Positions 6,892 to 16,719 are shown, counted from the first letter of the stretch. The stretch: DNA of 64,000 bases from JACPPO01 sp965262505 (GCA_965262505.1 CBDHFM010000030.1:4712001-4776000), one strand, 5' to 3'. The notes: generated from the letters alone by a model not told the origin. Made by a program: numbers and translations.

Positions 6892-7614
6892 ACCTCAAGG
6901 CGTCCCGACTATCGGTTGTCTTGGAGCGAGCAAGACATTCTGTTCGAGGTGAAGGAGTTCCGAGCGGAGGCCGACGACTTCGGAACAGGGTTTGGGTTCT
7001 TCGATCCCTATCCACCGCTGCGTGAGAAGATCGACGCTGCACGAGTTAAGTTCAAGGGTCTGAAGCAGTACTGCTGTTGTCTGGTTCTGTACAACCGCGA
7101 CAAGCCTCTGGTTCTCCTGGATTGGCGGCACGTCTACGGCGCCATGCTTGGGAAGCTCGGATTCTCGGTTCCGATTCATGTTACTGAACACCCTGCACCG
7201 GAAGGCGACGCGATCAACAGCATCTTCATGTCGGGCGGCAAGATGCACAAAGAACACCAAGGTGTTGCCGTCGCCCCGCAGAACCAGACGATCAGCGCCA
7301 TCCTCGTACTCGGTCGCGTACCTGTAGGCGATCGGTTGTTTCACGCCGATCTGCGAGAGCGCGAGGTTCGACAGGGGCGAAAGTTCGCTCTTGAAGAGCG
7401 TCTCCGGGAACTGGAGGCCTCGCAAGGTACAGCTCGGGACGCGAGGAGGTGGCCACTACGTGTCGTCGTTCACGAAAACCCCTATGCTCGCGTCCTGTTA
7501 CCAGCCGAACTCTTCCGTGGACCACATGACGAGCGCTACGGAGGTCGCGACGGAGGAGTTCAGCGGTTATTTCAAGGCGACGAGATCGCCAGACTGCCGA
7601 AGGCCAGGGACTGA
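6892..7614 (+). pseudogene. PD-(D/E)XK-like nuclease, 5' end removed by the MITE
   Basis: About 240 codons remain. Just after the MITE the sequence reads PDYRLSWSEQDILFEVKEF, where the Asp and the E-x-K of EVKEF fit a PD-(D/E)XK nuclease active site; NPYARVLLPAELFRGPHDER near the C terminus is a conserved-looking closing block. The N terminus is missing. The frame is continuous with the upstream MITE and with the IS5 start codon at 6565, giving a potential 349-residue chimera. By inference it was a restriction-like nuclease of a defence system. The substrate is unknown. Confidence 0.6.
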
Positions 7615-7620
7615 AGCACA

Positions 7621-7821
7621 ATGGCGAAGCTGCGGATGGTGCGCTTCGCGGAAACCTGGACACCTGATCCGGATGATTTTCTCGGAGAGGACAAGCGCCG
7701 GCTCGTCGCTTATTTCTTTGAGAACCAGGTCACCGTTGAGAATCCCCGCTCGATCGAATCTATTCTCGATGCGGGCCTGTTCAGTAGTAGAGAAGACGTG
7801 GCGGATTACCGAAGCGGGTAG
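7621..7821 (+). CDS. Hypothetical small protein (66 residues)
   Basis: Starts at an ATG 7 bases after the nuclease stop, so it was probably co-transcribed with that gene. It is charged, with a possible helical C terminus (RSIESILDAGLFSSREDVADY), which resembles the operator-binding tail of small ribbon-helix-helix-like proteins, but there is no firm family match. It may be a small partner of the truncated nuclease. Confidence 0.4.
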   Translation: MAKLRMVRFAETWTPDPDDFLGEDKRRLVAYFFENQVTVENPRSIESILDAGLFSSREDVADYRSG

Positions 7822-7937
7822 GCAGGCCGCCGAGCGGATGGTTACTGCTCCTCGCAAGTGATCTGTTTCGCTTGGGCAAGCACGAGCGCCACGCCATGGC
7901 GTCAGTGCTATTCTTGCCGCCAGAAGGGATACCGGCA

Positions 7938-8198
7938 ATGACACAGGTTCAAGAGGACGCCCTTTTGGGCCGGATCACTGTTGATCCGGGCGTCTTCGGC
8001 GGCAAGCCGATCATTCGGGGCCGGCGCCTGGCGGTGGAGCACGTCCTCGGGATACTGGCGGCCGGAGACTCGGTCGATGATCTCCTCCGGGAGTACCCGT
8101 GGCTCGAACGCGACGACGTGCAGGCCTGCCTGGTATATGCGAGACGTCTCGTCGGTCATGAGCGCGTCGAGCCGGCTGTGCAGAGCCCAGGTGCGTGA
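7938..8198 (+). CDS. DUF433 antitoxin
   Basis: An 86-residue protein with the DUF433 signature: RITVDPGVFGGKPIIRGRRL, then VEHVLGILAAGDSVDDLLREYP and DVQACLVYA. DUF433 proteins have a winged-helix fold and act as antitoxins of DUF5615 PIN-like toxins. The ATG at 7938 is just before the conserved MTQ...ITVDP block. The 3' end overlaps the toxin start (GTGA at 8195-8198), which is the usual translational coupling. It looks intact. Confidence 0.85.
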   Translation: MTQVQEDALLGRITVDPGVFGGKPIIRGRRLAVEHVLGILAAGDSVDDLLREYPWLERDDVQACLVYARRLVGHERVEPAVQSPGA

Positions 8199-8548
8199 AG
8201 GTCCTGATCGACAGTTGCATGGCCGGCTCCGTGGCCGCCGCGCTGGCTGAGGTCGGACACGAGGTCGAATGCGTCGCTGACTGGCCTGCCGATCCCGGCG
8301 ATGCCTCCGTTCTGTCGCGTGCCCGCACCGCGGGTCAGGTTGTAATGACTCTCGACAAGGACTTTGGCGAGCTGGCGGTTGTGCGTCGCCAGCCTCATGC
8401 CGGCATCGTGCGTCTGGTCGGTCTCCCAACTGCGCAACAGGCGCCGGTCGCCGCGGCCACGTTGACTCGCTATGCCGAGGAGCTGGGCCGTGGGGCGTTG
8501 GTGACGGCGGAGTCCGGCCGCACCCGCGTCCGCCCGGGCGACGTGTGA
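8195..8548 (+). CDS. DUF5615 PIN-like toxin
   Basis: A 117-residue PIN-like nuclease candidate. The N-terminal MKVLIDSCMAGSV carries the first conserved Asp, and VVMTLDKDFGELAV carries the D-x-DF block typical of DUF5615. It starts with GTG overlapping the antitoxin stop. By family precedent it is an RNase-type toxin neutralised by the DUF433 partner. It ends 4 bases before the large helicase, so that gene could be expressed from the same transcript. Confidence 0.85.
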   Translation: MKVLIDSCMAGSVAAALAEVGHEVECVADWPADPGDASVLSRARTAGQVVMTLDKDFGELAVVRRQPHAGIVRLVGLPTAQQAPVAAATLTRYAEELGRGALVTAESGRTRVRPGDV

Positions 8549-8552
8549 CGTC

Positions 8553-11378
8553 ATGGGCCTGAATCCCATCGTCTTTACGGAAAAAGTCGTCCGGAGTTTC
8601 CTCCGCTACCAGCTCACGGCGTACCCGTTTGCCGACGAGCGGCTGCACGGGCAGATGCGGCGGCTCCTATCGTTGGACGAAACGCGGCACTCACCGCTGA
8701 TGAAAGGGCCGTTTATCAGCCTGTCACGGCCCTTTCTGGAGGGGCCCGCGGTGGACGCGCTCGTTCGCGAAGGCATTTTCCACCCGCACATGCGCCAACG
8801 GATCCCGGCCGACATCAGGCATGTCTACGGCCACCAGGACGAGGCGATCCGTGCCATCCACGCGCGGAAGACCACGCTTGTGTCGACCGGTACCGGTTCA
8901 GGGAAGACCGAGTGCTTTCTGTATCCGGTGATCAGCAGGTGCCTGGAGCTCAGGGATGCTGCCGCGCCCGCGGGCATCAGCGCGGTGATCGTCTATCCGA
9001 TGAACGCGCTGGCCGAAGACCAGCTCGGCCGCCTGCGTGGGCTGCTGGCGGGGACGGGCATTCCCTTCGGCATGTACGTCGGCAAGACACCTGACCGTGA
9101 GGCAGAAGTCGCAGGCCTGCGACTGGAGCCCGGTTCGTCGCGCGCCGACTACCTCGCGGCGCTCGCGGGACAGAGGCACGGCGAGAGCGTGCACCCGGCT
9201 GAAGAAGCCTGCTCGAGAGAGATGATGCGGACACCGGGCCGCCAGCCACGCATCCTGCTCACGAACGTGAAACAGCTCGAGCTGCTCCTGACGCGTCAGC
9301 AGGACATCAGCCTGTTCGCCGACGCCCGCCTCGACTTTCTGGTCTTTGACGAGGCGCACACGTTCTCGGGGGTCCAGGGCGCCGAGACGGCTTGTCTCAT
9401 CCGTCGCCTGCGGGCCTTCTGCGACCGGGATGCCCAGGACACGGTTTGCGTGGCGACGTCGGCGACGATCGTGGACCGCGAGAATCCTGACGCCGCGCGC
9501 GAGTTCGCGTCACGGTTCTTCGGCGTCGATCCCAGGTCGGTGGTGACCGTGGGCGAGGCTCATGAGGGTCACGCTTGGGACGAGACGCGAGCCGTGCCGC
9601 CCGCTCCAGCCAGCGACACGGCGACACTTCTGGGCGATTGCGTTGCGGCGGTGGAGCTGAGCGATGGCGGTGTCGAGGTTCGCCGCTGCTATCGGCGACT
9701 GGCCGGCGGTGATCTGCCGGATGGACCGTGGGACGAGGCCCTCGGCCAGGCGCTGGTGCGCAACGAGCTGGTCTTCCGGGCCACCGAGATGCTGGCGCAT
9801 CCGAAGGCGCTCGGCGATCTTCCGGCGGGGTTGCACGAAGAAGTCGGGCGTCCGGTCAGTGAGACCGAGATCCTCTGCTGGCTCACACTCGGCGCCGCCG
9901 CCAGGCTCGATGGTCGTCCGCTGCTTCGGCCTGTGGTGCATGCGTTCGTCCGAGGCATCAGCGGCGCAATCGTGACGTTCGAAGAGGACTCGCCGGATCC
10001 GAAGCTGTGGCTGGCAGCCGAGGACGAGGTCGCGTTCCACGGTGGTGACAAGCCGCACGCGCATTTCAAGGTGACGACCTGCACGACATGCGGACAGCAC
10101 TACTTCGTGGCGTTTCTCAAGGATTTTGAGTTCGCCGGTGTCCGCCCTGGCGGTGGAGCGTCGAGCGGCGACGCCTCGTTCTGGGAGCCGTTGGAGGAAG
10201 CGAAGGGTGGCAAGCGGCTCATTCTGGTGGACCGCGTCGTCGGCGGCGACGATGACGACGACCTGGAGGCCAACGATCGACTGGCCGCCGTCGGCGTCTG
10301 CCGGCGGTGCGGCGCGGCGCATCCGGACGTGGGCACGCGGTGCCTCCATTGCGGCGCGGTCGGGGAGATGGTGCTCCTTCACACTGTGCGCCAGAAGAAG
10401 GACAACCCAGGTGTCCTGTCGAGCTGCCTGTCCTGCGGCGCCAACGGCCGGATGATGTTCTCGACGTACCGCGAGCCGGCCCGCCCCGTACGGGCGACCA
10501 ACGTCGCCGACGTCCACGTGTTGGCGCAGGACATGGTGCATCACTCCGAGCGGCCGCGGCTGCTGGTGTTCTGCGACAACAGGCAGGATGCGGCTTTTCA
10601 GGCCGGATGGATGAAGGACCACGCCCGCCGCTTCCGCCTGCGTGCGCTGATGGCGGACGGCTTCAGGGACGGCCCCACGTCGATTGGCGATCTGACCCGA
10701 TACATCGACGATGTGCTCGAACAGGACGAGGCGCTGTCGCGCGCACTTGTGCCAGAGGTATGGCAGGTGCAGCGCAGGGAAGGGGGCGGGGGACGGCACG
10801 AGAAGGAGCGGATCAAGTTTCTGCGTATTCAGGTGCTTCGTGAAGTGACCATGTCGTCGCGCCAGGCGATCGGCCTTGAGCCGTGGGGTCGCCTGCGCGT
10901 GGACTACAGGGGGTTGGACTTGGGCCTGTCCTGGATTCAGCAGAAGGCCCTTCGGCTTGGCATGCCGGCCGACGACTTGCGCGACGGCGTGGCCAGCCTG
11001 CTCGACTACTTGCGCCGTCGACGCGTGTTGCACGACCCGGAGCAGGAGATCTTCACGAAATACTGGCAAGACGGCGACCTCGAGCTGCAGCAAGGCTATC
11101 TGCCGCAGCTCGGGTCTCCGACCGGTACCAAGCTTCGACGCGAGGCTACGGAAAAGCCGGAGTTGGTGGTTCAGTGGCTGAGCGGGAAAGGCGACACTAC
11201 GGTTCGCCAGATCGTCCGAAAGTGGGGCGTGCCGCCAAAGGAGGCCGAGGCGTTCGTCGAGGAGTTGTTCAGTTTCCTGCTCGAGCAGAAGCTGCTCGTA
11301 CCGGTAAAGCTCAAGGGCGCCAGAGGCAGGGCCTTACCGGGAGTGACTGGCGTGTATCAGGTTGACGCCGACCCGTGC
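8553..11378 (+). pseudogene. Large DEAD/DEAH helicase (COG1205-like), C-terminal half lost
   Basis: About 942 codons of a superfamily 2 helicase. Motif I is VSTGTGSGKTECFLYP near residue 110, motif Ia is VIVYPMNALAEDQLGRLR, the DEAH box is LVFDEAHTF near residue 265, and motif III is VATSATIV. Two zinc-binding pairs (CRRCG, CLHCG) follow in the middle, then LLVFCDNRQDAAFQAGW. Proteins of this type usually run to 1800-2100 residues with a DUF1998 domain at the C terminus, as in DruE or DrmA-type defence helicases. Here the end is replaced by an integrase-core IS from about 11379; the open frame runs on to a stop at 11447. It is therefore probably non-functional. Confidence 0.75.
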
Positions 11379-12679
11379 TGGCTACTTGCCCCGTCCACCC
11401 GCACAATAAGGGCTTCCGCCTCAGGGCTGTCAGTCTCTGCTGACTGAACCGTGTGCCCCGCCCCCGGGAGCCCAGCACCCTGTGCGAGAGGAGACCAGCG
11501 TGCTGAACCGGTTGACCCGGGCCGTCAAGACGGCCGTCCGTCGACGCGTCCACGAATGTGGCCGGACCATCACGCACATGCTGCGGCCCGTCCGCACTGG
11601 GGCAGCGCTGGTGTGCGCGGTCAGCATCGACGCCGTCCGGCCCCGCTCGGCGCTTGTCGCCGAGAACGCGCTCCTCCGCCAGCAGATCCTCGTACTCCGA
11701 CGCGCGGCGCCATCGCGCCCACGCCTCCACGCTGAGGACCGGCTTATCCTGGTGTTCCTGGCCCGGCTGAACACCGCGTGGCGCGATGCCCTCCATGTGG
11801 TCAAGCCCGACACCCTCCTCCGCTGGCATCGCGACCTGTTCACCCTCCTCTGGCGCCATAAGTCCAGGCGGAGGGGGGCACGGGGGCGGTTGCGCGTGGA
11901 GCTCATCGACCTGATCCAGGCCATGGCCACTGCCAACGGGCTGTGGGGCGCCGAACGGATCCGCGGCGAATTGCTCAAGCTCGGCATCCGCGTGAGCAAG
12001 CGGACGGTCCAACAGTACATGCGGTCCGTCCGTCCTCGCGGGCAGCACGGCCAGACCTGGGGGACCTTCCTCCGGAACCACACGCACGACATCTGGGTCT
12101 GCGATTTCCTGCAGCTCTACGACGCCTGGTTCCGCCCGATCTACGCCTTCTTTATCGTCGCCCACGGGACCCGCGAGGTCGTCCACGTCAACGTCACCCG
12201 CTCCCCTACCGATGCGTGGGTCGCTCAGCAGCTCCGAGAGGCTACGCCGTACGACAGCGCACGGCGGTTCTTGATCCGAGACAACGATGGCAAGTTCGGG
12301 CGCGACTTCGCCGCGGCCGCCACAAGCGCGGATATTGACGTGGTCCCGATCCCACCCAGGTCGCCCAACCTGAACGCGATCTGCGAGCGCTTCCTCGGCG
12401 GCCTCCGCCGCGAGTGCCTGGATCATGTCCTGCTCCTTGGGGAGGACTACCTACGCCGCGTGCTCGCCGAATGGGTGGGACACTTCAACGGGGGGCGACC
12501 GCACCAGGGGATCGGGCAGCGGATCCCGAACCAGCGGCAGCGGCCTGGCCGCGTAGAGCCCTGCAGGCGCATCGTGGCCTTCCCGGTGTTGGGCGGGCTC
12601 CACCACGACTACCGAAGGGCGGCGTAGGCAGGCCGCATCCGTCGCGGATGAACGAAGTAGCCAGGACGGGGGTAGCCAA
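11379..12679 (+). mobile_element. Integrase-core IS (IS481-like), about 1.3 kb
   Basis: The left end reads TGGCTACTTGCCCCGTCC at about 11379 and the right end, on the other strand, reads TTGGCTACCCCCGTCC at about 12679, giving imperfect terminal repeats. It encloses one transposase gene. It separates two convergent truncated helicase genes. Confidence 0.65.
11500..12627 (+). CDS. Integrase-core transposase (IS481-like)
   Basis: A 375-residue DDE transposase with an rve integrase core. The N-terminal region is a basic helix-turn-helix (ENALLRQQILVLRR); the core has DIWVCDFLQLYDAW (first Asp), RFLIRDNDGKFG (second Asp) and NAICERFLGGLRREC (Glu), and it closes with FNGGRPHQGIGQRIP. The GTG at 11500 is preferred over 11482 because GAGGAG lies 6 bases upstream. 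It looks intact. It belongs to the same broad type as the element at 59217-60418 but is clearly a different IS. Confidence 0.85.
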   Translation: MLNRLTRAVKTAVRRRVHECGRTITHMLRPVRTGAALVCAVSIDAVRPRSALVAENALLRQQILVLRRAAPSRPRLHAEDRLILVFLARLNTAWRDALHVVKPDTLLRWHRDLFTLLWRHKSRRRGARGRLRVELIDLIQAMATANGLWGAERIRGELLKLGIRVSKRTVQQYMRSVRPRGQHGQTWGTFLRNHTHDIWVCDFLQLYDAWFRPIYAFFIVAHGTREVVHVNVTRSPTDAWVAQQLREATPYDSARRFLIRDNDGKFGRDFAAAATSADIDVVPIPPRSPNLNAICERFLGGLRRECLDHVLLLGEDYLRRVLAEWVGHFNGGRPHQGIGQRIPNQRQRPGRVEPCRRIVAFPVLGGLHHDYRRAA

Positions 12680-14226
12680 GCCCCCTGGCCGTCATCATTG
12701 CGGAAGATGGGCAGTTGACCCGCCTGGGCGATGATCTCTTCTCCAGTCGGCTTCTCCCATCCGGCGATAAAGTCGAAGACCAGCTTGGAGACACTGGTGT
12801 TGTTGCAGACGACGACAAACACCGGCGGCGTGATGCCTCGCGCACGGGCTTCGGTGTTCTGCTCCCACAGGCGGTAATACTTCTCGTAGTTGCCGTAGAG
12901 ACTGAGCAGTGCGCCTTGCAACTCGACGGGGAGCTTCGGGTCAGCCCCTACTTCATCGGCTTTTCGGCCTTTTCGCGGTAGATGTTCGCGGACGCGGAAC
13001 CACAAGTCGCGGTACGTGGGCTGCGGGCCGGTCATTGAGTCGTCAGCCACCGGCACGCGGGGCACTTTGACGATGCCGGCCTCAATGGCGTCAATCAGCG
13101 AAAAATCCGAGACTACCCACGGGAACAGCGTGCCTTCCGGATAGCCCGAACCGCGCAGAAAAAACGGGGTGGCCGACAGATCGTAAATGGTCTTCACTCC
13201 GATTTTGGCCTTCACAGCCTCTAGGCCGGAAATCCAGACGCGAGCCTCTTGGTCGCGTTGTTTGGCTTCAACACGATCATCGCCGGTGAGCTTTTCATCC
13301 TCGCCGTCGGGTTTGCGGCGGTAGCAGTGATGGGCTTCGTCGTTGAGGACGACGATGTGTTTCTTGCTGCTCAACTCGCGGCAGACGCGGCGCACCATCT
13401 GGTTGGGAGTTTCGGTAAACGGGCTTGCCTGCCCATCGGCGAGAATCGACTTTGTGATCTTTCCGGCGGCGACTCGCTCTCGCAGTTGGAAGGCGTGGTA
13501 GTTGGTGATGAGGATTGTGGCCTGTCCGAGCTGCTCCTGCAGTTGGGCCGGTACAATGTCACGCTAGCGGTAGTAGTTGTCCGAGTCGTTCGGCAACAGC
13601 ACGCGCAGCCGGTCGCGGATGGTAATGCCGGGTGTGATGATCAGGAAGGTGTCGGAGAAGCGGGCGTCCTGCGGGTTGGCGCGCTTGTTGAGCGTGTGCC
13701 AGGCGATGAGCATGGCCATGACGACGGTTTTACCGGAGCCGGTCGCCATCTTGAAGGCCGTTCGGGGCAGGCCGGGATTAGACGTGTCGTTTGCTTGCCG
13801 TATCGTGTTCTCGATCCACGCATCGCCGTATTTCTTCGCCACCTCAGCAATGTAGACGGCGGTTTCGAGCGCTTCGTTTTGACAGAAGAAGAGTGGTTTC
13901 TCGCGGTTGGGATCCGTCCAGTAGGCAATCAAGCGCGCTGTGGTGGCCGTCACACCAACGTAGCCGCCCGTGCGCCACAGGGCGACGCGGCGGCGGATCT
14001 CGTTGACAAGCTTGTTCTCTTCGATGCGGTCTTGCGTCCACTCCGTGTCGAATTGAAGCTGCTTGGCCCCTGTCTTCTTCGGCTTGGCGATGGGGACGAA
14101 ATAGGAACTGGTCCGGCGACCGTCGACGATCTCGTCGGTGATACCCTCGTCGCTAAATCTGAAATGGCGGGTTGGCTCGTCGGTAGGCGAGTTGATGATC
14201 GGGTTCTCGATGACAACTTGGCTCAT
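12680..14226 (-). pseudogene. Type III restriction Res-like helicase, truncated and with a nonsense codon
   Basis: Starts at the ATG at 14226 (MSQVVIENPI). Motif I is AFKMATGSGKTVVMAML and motif II is VVLNDEAHHCYRRK, followed by YDLSATPFFLRGSG; this is the layout of Res subunits of the type III restriction / BPTD_3080 group. At 13564-13566 a TAG interrupts DNYYR/RDIVPAQL in the same frame, most simply a CAG-to-TAG change. The 3' part after about 515 codons is replaced by the IS at 12679. The nuclease and late helicase motifs are missing, and no methylase partner is adjacent. Confidence 0.75.
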
Positions 14227-14353
14227 ACTGGAACGCTCACAGATCGCGTAAAGGTCTCCCCTTCTACTTCCCTCTCCGCAATGGCCACTGATCGGCCACG
14301 TACTTCTCCGCTGCGTCGTGCACAACCCACGCCAACAACTTTACAATGAACAA

Positions 14354-14500
14354 CCACCGCCTACAAGGCGGTGGCTTCAGGGGCTGTCAACTGGAAATTG
14401 ACTATCGTCGTGCACTGTTTCACCTTCTTGCGCATCAATGTACTCTTGGACCGTTTTGTCCGTGATCGTGCTCGACGTGAGAGCCAGATTGTAGGAATTT
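14354..14500 (-). mobile_element. Probable IS200/IS605 Y1-transposase remnant with terminal hairpin
   Basis: The hairpin CCACCGCC-TACAA-GGCGGTGG at 14354-14374 is of the kind found at IS200/IS605 ends. The minus-strand frame ending at 14377 reads TVQEYIDAQEGETVHDDSQF, which resembles the C terminus of TnpA. No catalytic HUH motif remains. The family assignment is tentative. Confidence 0.4.
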
Positions 14501-14553
14501 CCGACCTCGCTGGACACTTCGTGCATAAGGTGTCTGGAATCTGGAGGTCGCTC

Positions 14554-14604
14554 ATGAACAAAGCTCAGCGGGACATTCGGCGCAAGAAACGGGTGTTGGA
14601 GTAA
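14554..14604 (+). mobile_element. Transposase N-terminal stub
   Basis: An ATG starts MNKAQRDIRRKKRVLE, the usual opening of one group of IS481/IS3-like HTH transposases, then the frame stops where the next IS3 element begins. Only 16 residues remain. Confidence 0.4.
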
Positions 14605-14693
14605 GAGGTGGACCCTATCGGCTGGACAGCTGATCGACATCGTTAAGTGGAATCTTCTGTGTCACATTCCCGTCAAGATGAGAGGGGCAGAAG

Positions 14694-14984
14694 ATGACGA
14701 AGAGGAAACGACGAAATCATTCACCAGTGTTTAAAGCCAAGGTCGCGTTGGCCGCAGTCCGAGGAGAGCGTACCTTGGCCGATCTCGCCGAGCAGTTCGA
14801 GGTGCACCCGAATCAGATCCAGGACTGGAAGAAGAAGCTGGTGGCGGATGCCGAGCATGTGTTCGGCGCCGGTGCGGTCGAGGCTGAGCATTCCGAGCAG
14901 GAGACCCAGCAGCTCCACGCCAAGATTGGTCAGCTGACGATGGAGAAGGATTTTTTGTCCAAAGCGCTCGGTCGAGACCGGTGA
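14694..14984 (+). CDS. IS3 OrfA (HTH subunit)
   Basis: A 96-residue DNA-binding subunit with the HTH (FKAKVALAAVRGERTLADLA, then VHPNQIQDWKKKL) and the coiled leucine zipper typical of OrfA. The frame contains T_TTT_TTG at 14951-14957, a canonical -1 slippery heptamer in the right phase to enter the OrfB frame. This would produce the OrfAB transposase. Its stop overlaps the OrfB GTG at 14981. Confidence 0.88.
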   Translation: MTKRKRRNHSPVFKAKVALAAVRGERTLADLAEQFEVHPNQIQDWKKKLVADAEHVFGAGAVEAEHSEQETQQLHAKIGQLTMEKDFLSKALGRDR

Positions 14985-15826
14985 GCGAGCGCCGAGCGAT
15001 GATTCAAGCTGACCACCCGTTGACCGTCACCCGACGCTGCGAGCTGCTCGATGTGGCGCGGTCGACGGTGTATTACCACCCCACCGGGATCCCATCGAAG
15101 GATCTGGCCCTGATGCGCCTCCTGGACGAGATCCACTTAGAGCGTCCGTTCTACGGCAGTCGCCGCCTTCGAGACGAGCTCGAGACCCAGGGGCACCCGG
15201 TGAATCGCAAGCGGGTCCAGCGCCTGATGCGCCAGATGGGCCTGAGCGCCCTGTATCCGAAGCCGCGCACGAGCCAGCCCGGGGCCGGACACAAGGTGTA
15301 TCCGTACCTGCTGAAGGGCCTGTCCATCGAGCGGCCGAATCAGGTGTGGGCGAGCGATATCTGCTACATCCCAATGGCGCAGGGGTTCATGTATCTGGTG
15401 GCCATCCTGGATTGGTACTCGCGCCGGGTCCTGGCCTGGCGTGTGTCAAACACCTTCGACAGCGACTTCTGTGTCGAGGCCCTCGAGGACGCGCTCACCC
15501 ACTACGGGCCGCCGGCGATCTTCAATACGGACCAAGGCGCTCAGTTCACGTCCCAGGCGTTTACGACGGTGCTCAAAGCCCATGCGGTGGCCATCAGCAT
15601 GGACGGCAAGGGACGCTGGGTCGACAACGTGTTCGTCGAGCGTCTTTGGCGCAGCGTCAAATACGAGGATGTGTATCTTCATGCATACGAGACACCCGCC
15701 TCGCTCCGGGCAGGGCTGACCTGCTACTTTCAGTTCTACAACGAGCGACGGCGTCATAGTTCACTTGGTCGGCGGACGCCGGATGTGGTGTACTTCGACG
15801 CAACCAGCTTCGGCACGGCGGCCTGA
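14981..15826 (+). CDS. IS3 OrfB (DDE integrase-core transposase)
   Basis: A 281-residue catalytic subunit. The core has VWASDICYIPMAQGFMYL (first Asp), AIFNTDQGAQFTS (second Asp) and VDNVFVERLWRSVKYEDV (Glu), then YNERRRHSSLGRRTPD. The upstream HTH_21 region reads RPFYGSRRLRDELE. It is intact and full-length, so element A is probably active or recently so. Confidence 0.9.
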   Translation: MSERRAMIQADHPLTVTRRCELLDVARSTVYYHPTGIPSKDLALMRLLDEIHLERPFYGSRRLRDELETQGHPVNRKRVQRLMRQMGLSALYPKPRTSQPGAGHKVYPYLLKGLSIERPNQVWASDICYIPMAQGFMYLVAILDWYSRRVLAWRVSNTFDSDFCVEALEDALTHYGPPAIFNTDQGAQFTSQAFTTVLKAHAVAISMDGKGRWVDNVFVERLWRSVKYEDVYLHAYETPASLRAGLTCYFQFYNERRRHSSLGRRTPDVVYFDATSFGTAA

Positions 15827-15968
15827 AACACGATGGAGATTTCACTTAAGCCGCTGTCCAGGTTTCGGGGTCCACTTCTTACTTCGACGCAACCAGCTTC
15901 GGCACGGCGGCCTGAAACACGATGGAGATTTCACTTAAGCCGCTGTCCAGGTTTCGGGGTCCACTTCT
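15791..15968. repeat. 89-bp tandem duplication of the IS3 right end
   Basis: Bases 15791-15879 are repeated exactly at 15880-15968. The unit covers the last OrfB codons and the right terminal repeat. Confidence 0.95.
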
Positions 15969-16085
15969 GTACGCCGCGCATCGAGAAGCCAAGGGCTCGA
16001 AAGACGCGACCACTGGACGCCGCAGTCGTGAGCGTCCGCCTCAGTCGTGACCGGTGGGGTCGCGGATTTCGCAGCGGCGCGGGAT

Positions 16086-16397
16086 TCACGCCGCAGAACG
16101 ACTCTGAGGACCGTCGAGTCGCGCGAGACTCAGCCGAAGGCGGAACGGCCTCAGCAGCCGGTTCAACGTGTCCTGCGTCGGGTTGTGCCGTGGATGAATC
16201 GCACGGAGGACGTTCGGGCTTGCCATCCGCACCTTCCCCGCGAACTCTTTGACACCCATCGCCCGGATCACCTTCCCGAGTGCAATCTGGATCGGTACGC
16301 CCTCATCCATGGCCGCGAGGAGAAACGCGCGCGCGAACTCCTGGTCCCGGAGATCCTGAGCCAGCCCTTCGTTCCAATCTCGACTTTGTCGTGCCAT
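16086..16397 (-). CDS. HigA/COG3636-type antitoxin
   Basis: A 103-residue XRE-like antitoxin of the addiction-module antidote group. The motif order is FARAFLLAAMDEGVPIQIAL, then KVIRAMGVKEFAGKVRMASP and IHPRHNPTQDTLNRLLRPF, which is a degenerate HTH placed as usual for this family. It starts one base after the toxin stop. It is the second gene of a toxin-first module, as in HigBA. It should bind its own promoter and neutralise the toxin. Confidence 0.82.
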   Translation of the reverse strand: MARQSRDWNEGLAQDLRDQEFARAFLLAAMDEGVPIQIALGKVIRAMGVKEFAGKVRMASPNVLRAIHPRHNPTQDTLNRLLRPFRLRLSLARLDGPQSRSAA

Positions 16398-16398
16398 G

Positions 16399-16719
16399 TC
16401 ACGTCCCCTCTAGGTAGTCTCGCCAGTAGCCCTGAGCGCGACGGATGTCCCGCGCCTGAGAAGCCTTCGTTCCGCCGACTAGGAGCAGGACAAGCGATTT
16501 CCCGGCCTGGCCGAAGTAGATCCGATAGCCGGCGCCGAACATGACGCGCGCCTCCTGGACGCCGGATCCAACGCTCTTGTGGTCCCCGAGGTTGCCAGTC
16601 TCGAAGCGAACCACACGTGCCTGGATCCGAACTCGGACTGCACGGTCGAGCGTGGCCAGCCACTCCCGAAACGGGATCTTCCCGTCGGCGGTCTCGTATT
16701 CACGGATGCGCAGGGCCAT
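16399..16719 (-). CDS. RelE/ParE-superfamily toxin (HigB-like, PF05973 type)
   Basis: A 106-residue toxin. The N terminus MALRIREYETADGKIPFREW, the centre RIQARVVRFETGNLGDHKSV and the C-terminal RIYFGQAGKSLVLLLVGGTK are the conserved blocks of the phage-derived Gp49-like/HigB toxins, which cleave mRNA on ribosomes. The stop at 16399 is one base from the antitoxin ATG, showing tight coupling. It looks complete. Confidence 0.85.
   Translation of the reverse strand: MALRIREYETADGKIPFREWLATLDRAVRVRIQARVVRFETGNLGDHKSVGSGVQEARVMFGAGYRIYFGQAGKSLVLLLVGGTKASQARDIRRAQGYWRDYLEGT

Larger units (their letters stand above)
14609..15968 (+). mobile_element. IS3-family element A with duplicated right end
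   Basis: The left end GTGGACCCTATCGGCTGGAC pairs with the right end, which on the other strand reads GTGGACCCCGAAACCTGGAC. It encloses orfA and orfB. The last 89 bp are present twice in tandem (15791-15879 and 15880-15968), so there are two right ends. Confidence 0.8.

Noticed and set aside
9510..11093. 527-codon minus-strand frame inside the large helicase
   Set aside because: Antisense shadow of a GC-rich gene; the plus strand has clear helicase and zinc-binding motifs.
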